Positions 55,146 through 64,000 of a stretch of 64,000 nt of DNA are shown piece by piece (within the stretch, counting starts at the first letter, position 1; each line of letters begins with the position of its first letter). The notes beneath the pieces are model-generated. The model did not search any database, was not told the origin of the DNA, and saw only the letters and a list, made by a program, of their open reading frames with translations. Where the stretch lies: the NCBI GenBank assembly GCA_003013855.2, contig ML058526.1, positions 1,240,001 to 1,304,000 on the forward strand, in the 5' to 3' direction. A program made the position numbers and the translations under genes. The stretch is from Liriodendron chinense. Lineage: Eukaryota; Streptophyta; Magnoliopsida; Magnoliales; Magnoliaceae.

Positions 55146-55908
55146 CGCTCTCTCTCTCTGGAACGACCCCCACCCCACCGTCCACGGCCGTCTCTCTCAT
55201 CGCCGACCACCGGCGTCCGGCGTTCGGTCACTGGCGTCGCACCATCTCTGCCGACCACCCATCTCAGCCGACCATCTCTTATCGGCGTCCCACTGCCGCT
55301 TGCCAAGAACCTCCGCCGGCCTCCGTACGCCGCCGCCACCTCCGGTAACCTTCTCCCCCTTCCTTCTTCCTCCATTTCCCCTCTCTCCCTCTCTCCTCGT
55401 TGTTCATTGTGGGGCCCACTTCCAAAATCCAATGCATGTGGGTCCCACCGTCGCTGTCCAATGCATGTGGTCGGGTGGGTCCCACCGTTGCTTTCCATCG
55501 TCCATTGCATGTGGGTCCCACCGTCGATTTCCATCGTCCATTGCATGTGGGGTCCGCCTTATCTGTACATTATTTGGTGGGGCCCACTGATTTAAGGATT
55601 TCGAAATTAAAATCTCCTAATTAGGGATTTCGAAATTAAAATCCCTAATTAGGGAATTTCAAATTTTAAAATCCAAATTGTGATTTAGAAATTAAAGAAA
55701 AAATGAAATTGTGGGGCCCACCGTCGCTGTCCACTGCCTGTGGGGCCCACGTCGATGTCCACTGGCTGTGGGGCCCACCGTCGCTGTTCACTGGCTGTGG
55801 GGCGCACCGTCTCTGTCCACTGGCTGTGGGGCCCACGTCGCTGTCCACTGGCTGTGGGGCCCATGTCGCTGTCCACTGCTTGTGGGGCCCACCGTCGCTG
55901 TCCACTAC
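54673..55908 (+). mobile_element. CACTA element, left end (interrupted)
   Basis: Starts CACTACAAGAAAACGG, the standard plant CACTA terminus, inside Athila gag. A subterminal array (54690-55065) has about fifteen ACCGACGAAA / TTTCGTCGGT words, several as perfect hairpins (CTTTTACCGACGAAA..TTTCGTCGGTAAAAG at 55029-55060). It is followed by a (CT)n tract (55106-55160) and a GC-rich leader-like region. The right terminus (TTTCTTGTAGTG) is not in the window because the Del-type element interrupts it at 55909. No transposase coding is seen. The frame 55023-55595 is low-complexity. Confidence 0.85.
55408..55908 (+). repeat. GTGGGGCCCACCGTCG minisatellite in the CACTA element
   Basis: Two blocks. 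The first, 55408-55580, has five diverged units (GTGGG(T/G)CCCACCGTCG(C/A)T with TCC(A)ATGCATGT). The second, 55708-55908, has seven units of 28-30 bp reading TGGGGCCCACCGTCGCTGTC then CACTGGCTG. Between them AATTAGGGATTTCGAAATTAAAATCC is duplicated. Repetitive open frames across this block are by-products. Confidence 0.9.
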
Positions 55909-58886
55909 TGTAACGCCCCAAATTTTCGCCAATTTAAATTTCAAAATCCTCGGAAGATTTTTCACTACAATTAATTTATTTTATAATTTAACGACGTTTA
56001 ATGCTCGATTCTAAGAAACATGCTGGTATTACCAACAAAGAATCGTATAAATCCGATTAGACATCCTTAAGTAACTAACGCCTACACCCGATCATTGAAA
56101 GCTTAAGCCTAATCATGCGATCCATAAATCTAAGGCTAAGATCTAGTGGATCCCGCCATTGATAAATTGACCTAACCGATGCATGATGATCATCCAACTA
56201 GGAACAATACTAATCACTGCTTAGATTACGCTTATAACTTAACTTAATCAACTTTTCGTCTAACTTATAAATCAACGGATGAGAGCGAGTTAGGCCAAAA
56301 CACTATTTCTGTTAATTGTAAATCAGCCAAACTTTAGACGTAGGTAGATCGGACCACATTTAACATACCCTAAAAATCTCATCATCAACTCTATTTTCGA
56401 AAACCAAAAAAAGAAACACTAAATAGAGTCTAGACCGATCGTTAGTGGGCCATTAAATTGAAAATTAAGGAAAGTTATCTGTCTTAGTGGGCTCGATGTC
56501 TATCATGAGACATCGAGCTGAAATCACGTCTCGAATCATTCAACTTGGGCTCGCAAGACGAGTGCATGAGATGTGTGAATACCTTTAGAATCTGTTAGGA
56601 ACTTAAGTGATTGTTGTCATTCAAACTTACACAAAGTTGTGGCTTTCAAGCCATTAGATTTCAATGAAATTTAGGGCCCTAGTTCTGAATAATTCCGCGC
56701 ATAAAATCACAAAACTGTGGGCCTGATCGACAATCGGTGACCGTTGAACAAACTTTTCGTCGTATCCGTCGATCGCTGTATCCAAATTATGAAAGAATGG
56801 GACCCTAAGTAAATCCTGTCAAGTCATAACTGTCCTATGGTTTGGATGGGCTCATGTGGGTCCCGTTGAACCTCTACTAAGGAAACTAACACTTCCTAGG
56901 GCCATTTGTGTGACAAATTAACCACCAGGGCCATCCAAGTAAATCTGGGCCTATAAATAGAGTTGTGTTGGGGCATTTCTCCCAAACACAAATCTCACCC
57001 CCTTTTGCAATAGAGAGAATAGAAAAGAGAGAGAGGTTGAGGGAAGGAGAAAGAAGGAGAAGAGTGGGTGAGTGTTATTGGAGTGTGATTAGTGCTTGAG
57101 GTTGCACCTCTAGCACTATCGACTAACCCCGTTCTTGTGTTACCGCAGTCGTCTCAAACCTTCGTTGAGATCGTAGGTAAGCTACAAACTAAGACTCTGA
57201 ACCCTAGGTAGTTGAAGATTTGTTCTACGAACCTTAGCCTAATCTTATTATGCTTGCATGATTGTCGATTTTCGTCAAACCCTAACCCTAGATGTACATC
57301 GGTTGGAAAAACCCTAAACCCTAAGGTGCGGAATTATACCTCTAGGTTTTCTTTTATCAACCTTAGATGGATTTGGGATTGATTGAACCTTTAGGGTATT
57401 ATTATCTTCGTTAATTGTATTATTCCCGTATTATTGCAATATATGTGCTATTTTGAATTTCTGTAGCTAAGGTGTTTGATGAAATGCTTGTGCGAGATAA
57501 ACTGTTGGAATGATGCGTGTTAAGATTATATTAAACATAGAATTGCTTATATGCATATAAGTTGGAATTATCATGCATGGCGTCGAGTTAGAATTTTTCC
57601 TAAGTTACAAGCATGCTACAAGATAAATTTAGGCTTTGTGAAACAGAATATCTGTCCCAAATATTTCGAGGCGGGTAGCCCAGATGTGTCGGCTACCTGA
57701 GATGTATTCGGTTGGTTCGAGGGAAACACAAATGGTCGGTAGTAGTTGGACTACGCGGACGGCTTACGCCCATGCCGATTCAGATGGACGCCCCTGGACT
57801 TAATCTAATCTATCAAAATATGGCAGAAAGAGTGTTTGATGATGATAATAATACAGTCCCCTGAATACGAAATACCGGATCCTAAGAAAGTGTCGGGTCC
57901 ACTAATAACTGCATGTGCAATGCGTTCCCGATAAGCCTCTTTGGCCGGGCATGGTGGTATGGGACACCGTGTTCGAGTCGTCGGCCTACGCTAGGGTGAG
58001 TCACCTCCCTGTAGTGTTCTTGGAGCAATTGCTGGGGCAACGAACCCTATCGGTGTTCCCGAGAAGGTTGGTCAGCTCCCGTTTATAACAGGATGTTGGG
58101 AACCGTATTTTGATGTGTGGAAGTGACAGGGAAGCGTGGGCTACTGGCGATGATTAGCATTGCACGGTTGGGAGCCAGATAGTCCCGTTCAGGACCAATG
58201 ATTGGACAATGGTATTCCGGCTTCGCCAAGATGCTGAGTGAGAAATGACCTAATGAAACTCAAACAAATCATGCATACACGTCATGGATCCCCTAGGCAA
58301 CTGTCTGACTGTTAAAGGCCAGGATGCCGAAGGATGATCCAACCCATTTGCATTTGGAGGTTCTGTGAGTGCCTAGTTGCTTGATGTGGCGCCAGTGCCA
58401 CTCTGTGTTCCTCATGTTACATCCGGAACATGCATGGTGTGCGATCTCATGTCATTCATGCACTAATAAAACTAGAATAAGAATTTGGATGTTTTGTATG
58501 GAATCAATGCCTAACCCTCTTTGTTTGATAACATGTTAAACTTAAAGTTATAATTCTCACTGAGTTGATCACTCACTCCCACTCCTGGGACGGTGTTTCA
58601 AAACACCACCAGGCTCTGTTATGATAGATGCAGGTATCTCAGAGGAGGATGCCTTACAAGATGAGTTCGATGACTTTACGGGAGAGTTGTCTTACTTCCA
58701 CTTTTTATATTGGTCAGGTTTAAATTTAATTTTTGTCTTTACTTTACTGCTTAAATTGATTCTGAATCGGTGCTTTGATGCCTTATGAATCGTAAACAAG
58801 AAATCACGCTTCCGCAAAGCATAACTGACACCCGGAATCTCGGGGATCGAGGTTGTACTCGACCCCTGAAAATTCGGGGCGTCACA
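55909..58886 (+). repeat. 5' LTR of the Del-type element (2978 bp)
   Basis: TGTAACGCCCCAAATTTTCG...ATTCGGGGCGTCACA. The TATA box CTATAAATAG lies at 56951-56960, with a purine-rich leader (GAGAGAATAG..GAGAGAGG). GGGTAGCCCAGATGTG at 57665 and CTCACTGAGTTGATCACTCA at 58558 are landmarks shared with the LTR at 15409. The R/U5 part is unusually long (about 1.9 kb after the TATA). Confidence 0.9.
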
Positions 58887-58888
58887 GT

Positions 58889-58900
58889 TGGTATCAGAGC
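58889..58900 (+). promoter_or_regulatory. primer-binding site (initiator tRNA-Met type)
   Basis: TGGTATCAGAGC two bases after the LTR end, as expected for Del/Tekay elements. Confidence 0.9.
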
Positions 58901-59792
58901 GCGAGTTTAGAATTGAACTGGGCAGTGAGTTATGGGCTTACCACAAACTTCACGCAGATGTAGATATGACTCTGAGATTAGTGACCTTAAACCTTAGACT
59001 TGATTTCTCAAATCCTTGATCCTTGTAGACTCAATCTTAGAGTGGATGGACCATGGACCCTGATTTAGGTTCTGGATTTTACACGCTTTTGAAATCAACG
59101 TGGAAACCTGAGGTCAAAAGCTTGTTGGGGCTAGGTTAGAGGGTGAGAGTGGAACCCTTAAGAGTAGAAACTCCTGTGGATCCATGAGTTCAGATAGAGA
59201 GAGTTTAGTATTTAGATACTTACAATAGATAGTTTATCTGTGCGAGTTGTGGTTCGGTTGAGAGCAAAAAAAAAAAAAATATGACCAAGTTAGCTAAGAT
59301 ATGGGGATGAGATCAAGAGAGCAAATGGGATTTTTGGGAACCCCTAAAGATAAGTTTGTGACTGGACGACACAGCAAGATCCAGTCGACCAGATTGCAAA
59401 CCGGTCAACTGGTTGTTACTGCCAGAGAATAGTTGGAAAGTGGAAAGAAATTGGAAAGTTGAGATAGTGTAATCGACCAGATTGCCAGCCGGTTGACCAG
59501 ATTTAGACTCGTTTTTGTTTTAAAAGGGGATTTTTTTTTCTCCCTTTCTCTTAACACAAACAAAAACCCCTCTTTCCTTATTTCATTACTCCAGTCATTC
59601 AACAAAAACCCACCTTCTAGATCCCTAAAATCCTCCAAGCTTCCACGCTCCACTTCAAGATTCCTAAGCCTCAATCCTCACTCACTCCCCTTCTTCCCAT
59701 TTTGAGCTCACAATCTCCTCAAGAACTCCACAAACCTTTGTGTGGGGGGTTTCTCCTCTACCCCAAGGTGAGGTGAGAGTAGTTGCTTGAAG

Positions 59793-59984
59793 ATGGTGTT
59801 ATTCTTAGCCCTAGCCTTGTCATGGCTTGCGCTTCCATTGGTAGTGTTGGGCATGACCAAGAGGCGAAACACCATAGGAGAGGCAAGTTCAAGCCGTGAA
59901 CGTTGCACCAAGCAGAAGGAAGACATGAATATGGCTACCCCAACGACTGCGCCTAATACAAACCACAATGTTCATGTGTTTTGA
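59793..59984 (+). CDS. 63-codon ORF with signal-peptide-like start in the non-coding element
   Basis: From ATG at 59793: MVLFLALALSWLALPLVVLG, then MTKRRNTIGEASSSRERCTK and a Ser/Thr/Asn-rich tail. The first 20 residues look like a signal peptide or membrane segment, and the rest is hydrophilic. No known domain. The MTKRRN part could be a remnant of the gag start, with the hydrophobic part being a leader read by chance. Whether it is translated is unknown. Confidence 0.25.
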   Translation: MVLFLALALSWLALPLVVLGMTKRRNTIGEASSSRERCTKQKEDMNMATPTTAPNTNHNVHVF

Positions 59985-60763
59985 TGTTTAAGATTAAAAG
60001 TTTAGACCGGAAGGGGATTTCCCTAAGTTTGTGTATCTGACAATATAGGAAATCCAGTAATATAGAGACAACAAACCCTATGATTAAATCTCTAAATCGG
60101 TTGACATGTTTGAAATTTGAACTTAAAAACATGAACATTAGGGCCCACCCTAGTGTCCACAATCACAATCATTCTCATAGGATAGAAAATTTCCGACGTC
60201 GGCATATAGGGAACTAGCTTCCTCAAAATACTGAGTTCATAGTTTTAGGATGCTCTTGCTGACCTAAAGCTAGATGAGTCAGACTTCAAGTGGGTCACAC
60301 ATAAGACTAAATTAATTGTCGAGAAAGCCAGAGGGACTATTTATACCTCACATCAAAAGTTGGCCGACGAGGCATAGTATGGTTATGATAATAGGCAATG
60401 CCACATGTTAACCACCCAAGTAACTTAATTCCATTAATCCAATTTTTTTTATTCATTTTGCCTTTATATTAGTACACTATGTGACCCCACAAGATTTTCC
60501 AGCACATCAGTAAAATAGATCAATCAACGACTTTCTACCTTGAGTCATTGTATAGACTTTACATCTAGTTCATCCATTGGTCCAAATTCATGTAAGGCAA
60601 TGATCAACAGATGATGCTTTAATTGGTCTATAGACGGCATCCTTAAATGACTTAGGGACAATCAGATTTATTTCAAGCTTAGCCATCCACTATGCTTTGA
60701 AATTGATTTCAATTATTGAAAGAAGATTTAGTCATTCGTAACATGCTTGGTAAAAAAAAAAAA

Positions 60764-60765
<2 letters not shown>

Positions 60766-60811
<46 letters not shown>
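60766..60811 (+). repeat. (GA)n microsatellite
   Basis: About 45 bases of GA after an A-run, inside the Del-type element. Confidence 0.9.
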
Positions 60812-60813
<2 letters not shown>

Positions 60814-60814
60814 A

Positions 60815-61098
60815 AAGAAAATTTCATAAGTGTTAAGGATTGAAAAAAAAAAGAAAAAAGAAAAAAAAGAATTCATAAGTGTTGAGGATTTGAGAAATTT
60901 ATTTATTTATTTCATAAATGTTAACGGTTTGACAAAAAAAAAATTTCATCATGTATGTGGTGAGAGTTTGAGAAAAAAAAATCATCACAAGTGTTGAGGA
61001 TTTAAAAATAAATAAATTTCAATAGTTTTGAGGGTTTGAAAAGAAAAAGAGAAAAATATCATAAGTGTTGATAATTTGAAAAAAAAAAAAAAAAATCA
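60815..61098 (+). repeat. A-rich degenerate tandem repeat
   Basis: Six to seven units of about 40-50 bp reading TTTCATAAGTGTTGAGGATT then TGAGAAAAAAAA, with variable A-run lengths. Likely slippage-generated. Confidence 0.75.
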
Positions 61099-61107
61099 CT
61101 AAACAGC

Positions 61108-61312
61108 AAGAACCGGTCGACCAGGGCCATATCCGGCCGACCGGATGAACATAGGGTCATTGGACAGCAACAACCAGTCGACCGGGGCCATATTCGGCCG
61201 ACCGGATGACATCAAGGTCATTGAACAACAACAACAGGTCGATCGGGGCCATATCCGGCCGACCGGATGGAAACATGGTCGACCGGGTCCGTAACCGGTA
61301 GACCGGATGTCT
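61108..61312 (+). repeat. 65-bp tandem repeat with GGTCGACC/GGCCGACCGG palindromes
   Basis: About three and a half units: CCGGTCGACCAGGGCCATAT, CCGGCCGACCGGATGAACAT, AGGGTCATTGGACAGCAACA and variants. Similar palindromic words occur at 59363-59505 in the same element. Confidence 0.85.
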
Positions 61313-62602
61313 TTGGGGCTATTTTGGTTAAAACTCCTAAATTTTGAAAATTTTCAGCCCTGCATTTTATGTAACTTCAACAATTCATATCTCCTTCGTT
61401 ATAACTCCGATTGGGGTGATTAAAAATCCATATTTTATATTGAAGAGTCTAATTTTATATAAAAATATATAAAAAATAAAATAAATATTATAATAATTCT
61501 ATTTTCGGACGGTTTGGAAACTATCTAGAAAATATCAATTTTTAAGTAGCTGATACTCCGAAAATTTTAATAATTTTTTTTTACAACTTGAAATGGGTTG
61601 AAATTTTGTGAGAAAATATTAAAATTAATTATAAATTATCATAAAAATTTTAAAAAATAATTTAATGACTAAAAATGTCAAAACCAACGTGAGCAATGGA
61701 CCAATTGAAACTAAGAAAATTTCTACAATTACGAGCTGTTGATGATTCGGGCGTATCTTTTTCATCTTAGAGATTTAGTATATGGTATCTTCTAAAAATT
61801 TACTTCTTATAATGTTAAAAATCATCATGTGTAATTAATTTTTTTTTTTTAGCATATTTTTTTTTCTATTTCGGGTAAGTTCCAATTTAGTCGAACTAGG
61901 ACTCTTAATTTGGGTTTGCGTTCTATTATTGTAATTCCGTTTAGAGACAAACATTAATAAATTTACAATAAAATTTACTCTCTTTCCTGTGAATTCAAGA
62001 GTGGCCTTGTGGATTCAAGGTTTTGTACACCTAAGGTAAACAATGATCTTTTCCTCATCACAAAGATTGAAACAAAATAAGAATTTGAACACAAACTTAC
62101 GCTCCCTTAGAAGCTTTTAGGATAACCATGTGAACTTAGAGACTGACCTTAGATAAAGTAGGAAAATAAGTCTCTATCATGAGGTACATAAGACTCAAAT
62201 GAAAATACTCTTCGAACTTAACCTAAAGGACTATCTTAAGAATTTGAAACTTGAACTTCTAACAATATATGATATTTCCCCATGTATCTAGAATGATGGG
62301 ATTATGGATTTATGGAACCGTACACCTGCGAAGAATTCGCGGTTTGACACAATTCCTAATCTTGTACGACTACCAATGGACTCACTGCTTTGACTAAGCA
62401 GAAGACCAGGATCTACCAAGACTAGGAAGGGATATAACAAGTTCTTCGTCCTGGTCAGGCAGAGAATCGAAGTATCAGATTCAGACCTACTACAACTGTT
62501 TCTCCGTATTAGCCCGAACGTGAAAACAATACACACAACCCCTTAGGTAAATTTTGTGGTTGAATACTTAGTCACTATAAATGATTTGACATATATATCT
62601 CA

Positions 62603-62788
62603 AATATCGAGGGTAAAATTATTTTTAAGGGGGGTAGACCGTTGTAACCTAAGATAGCGTAGTTAATATACACCTTTACCTATACATGAACATGATATCC
62701 ACGAAAATTTAGGCATGTGAAACGAGAACATCTTCACTTGTGACATTAGACAATTTCGGGGACGAAATTATTTTTAAGGGGGGTAGAT
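62603..62788 (+). promoter_or_regulatory. polypurine tract, present twice
   Basis: AAATTATTTTTAAGGGGGGT then AGA occurs at about 62614-62636 and again at about 62765-62787. The second copy directly precedes the 3' LTR and is the working tract by position. Each copy is preceded by a TCG(A/G)GG..A(A)AATTA context typical of the end of Del/Tekay pol. Confidence 0.8.
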
Positions 62789-64000
62789 TGTAACGCCCCA
62801 AATTTTCGCCAATTTAAATTTTAAAATCCTCGGAAGATTTTTCACTACAATTAATTTATTTTATGATTTAACGACGTTTAATGCTCGATTCTAAGAAACA
62901 TGCTAGTATTACCAACAAAGAATCGTATAAATCCGATTAGACATCCTTAAGTAACTAACGCCTACACCCGATCATTGAAAGCTTAAGCCTAATCATGCGA
63001 TCCATAAATCTAAGGCTAAGATCTAGTGGATCCTGCCATTGATAAATTGACCTAACCGATGCATGATGATCATCCAACTAGGAACAATACTAATCACTGC
63101 TTAGATTACGCTTATAACTCAACTTAATCAACTTTTCGTCTAACTTACAAATCAACGGATGAGAGCGAGTTAGGCCAAAACACTATTTCTGTTAATTGTA
63201 AATCAGCCAAACTTTAGACGTAGGTAGATCGGACCACATTTAACATACCCTAAAAATCTCATCATCAACTCTATTTTCGAAAACCAAAAAAAGAAACACT
63301 AAATAGAGTCTAGACCGATCGTTAGTGGGCCATTAAATTGAAAATTAAGGAAAGTTATCTGTCTTAGTGGGCTCGATGTCTATCATGAGACATCGAGCTG
63401 AAATCGCGTATCGAATCGTTCAACTTGGGCTCGCAAGACGAGTGCATGAGATGTGTGAATACCTTTAGAATCTGTTAGGAACTTAAGTGATTGTTGTCAT
63501 TCAAACTTACACAAAGTTGTGGCTTTCAAGCCATTAGATTTCAATGAAATTTAGGGCCTTAGTTCCGAATAATTCAGCGCATAGAATCACAAAACTGTGG
63601 GCCTAATCGACAATCGGTGACCGTTGAACAAACTTTTTGTCGTATCCGTCGATCGCTGCATCCAAATTATGAAAGAATGAGACCCTAAGTAAATCCTGTC
63701 AAGTCATAACTGTCCTATGGTTTGGATGGGCTCGTGTGGGTCCCGTTGAACCTCTACTAAGGAAACTAACACTTCCTAGGGCCATTTGTGTGACAAATTA
63801 ACCACCAGGGCCATCCAAGTAAATCTGGGCCTATAAATAGAGTTGTGTTGGGGCATTTCTCCCAAACACAAATCTCACCCCTTTTTGCAATAGAGAGAAT
63901 AGAAAAGAGGGAGAGGTTGAGGGAAGGAGAAAGAAGGAGAAGAGTGGGTGAGTGTTATTGGAGTGTGATTAGTGCTTGAGGTTGCACCTCTAGCACTATC
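62789..64000 (+). repeat. 3' LTR of the Del-type element (cut by window end)
   Basis: Offset 6880 from the 5' LTR throughout. TATA copy at 63831-63840. The remaining about 1.77 kb should lie beyond the window. Confidence 0.9.

Larger units (their letters stand above)
55909..64000 (+). mobile_element. young non-coding Del/Tekay-type LTR element (LARD-like), runs off the window
   Basis: 5' LTR 55909-58886, primer site, 3.9-kb interior and 3' LTR from 62789. The first 1212 bases of both LTRs align without an indel, with about 20 substitutions by eye, nearly all transitions. The interior has no gag, protease, RT or integrase reading. It consists of a short leader ORF, simple repeats, tandem palindromic repeats and a doubled polypurine tract. 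59985-60765 and 61311-62600 hold nothing I recognise. The left target duplication should be ACTAC (55904-55908), but the right one lies outside. It must be mobilised in trans (inference). Confidence 0.88.

Noticed and set aside
55023..55595. 190-codon frame and its antisense partner in the CACTA element
   Set aside because: It spans a CT microsatellite and minisatellite. The translation is low-complexity Ser/Leu/Pro with no domain.
62288..62536. 82-codon minus-strand frame near the 3' end of the Del-type element
   Set aside because: No domain, no start context, and it sits in non-coding interior. Most likely chance.
62634..62645. LTR start after the first polypurine tract
   Set aside because: TTGTAACCTAAG departs from the LTR sequence after a few bases. 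The true 3' LTR starts at 62789.

Overview
Plant nuclear DNA, mostly stacked transposable elements plus one intact host gene. The plant signs are LTR retrotransposons with plant-type primer-binding sites (TGGTATCAGAGC; TGGCGCCGT...), a CACTA element, and an intron-free dynamin-related protein of the DRP4 class. A repeated foldback element carries the arm sequence GGGCCCACCATGATG..TATCCAC..CCGTCCATCC. From memory this repeat is common in magnoliids (laurels, magnolias). I treat that as a hint, not an assignment.

Layout. 1-415 is the end of a Del/Tekay-like LTR. 416-10.8 kb has no intact gene. It holds decayed, intron-retaining fragments of two unrelated housekeeping genes (mitochondrial citrate synthase near 2.2 kb, splicing factor PRP8 near 5.1 kb), a 57-bp tandem repeat and a run of foldback elements. 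10.8-15.0 kb is a very long Del-type LTR, and 15.4-17.5 kb is probably a solo LTR. 17.9-25.7 kb is a tandem duplication around a DRP4 gene. The right copy is intact (23681-25678, minus strand). The left copy keeps only the 3' end, with an internal deletion, and its flank was opened by a foldback element (itself hit by a short Copia element) and by a hAT-type MITE. The undisturbed right copy supplies the empty site for both insertions. 25.9-29.6 kb is mostly foldback elements.

30.2-64 kb is nested retrotransposons: a Tat-type remnant, then a decayed Athila-type element split by (a) an almost pristine 11-kb Tat element with ACATG duplications and (b) a 3.3-kb solo LTR with ACCCC duplications. 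A second Athila-type element follows. It is cut by a CACTA element, which is cut by a young Del-type element whose LTRs enclose almost no coding sequence and which runs off the window.

The functional pieces are the DRP4 gene and the 34714-45708 Tat element. The latter has an open gag-pol frame of about 1825 codons and, on the opposite strand downstream of pol, a three-exon gene of about 670 codons whose intron phases close exactly, with its own TATA box and two G-boxes. I found no tRNA, rRNA, CRISPR or prokaryote-like system. The least ordinary signals are the intact antisense gene, the palindrome arrays upstream of TATA boxes in several unrelated LTRs (including near-identical blocks shared by a Copia and an Athila LTR), and the foldback family with long target-site duplications.
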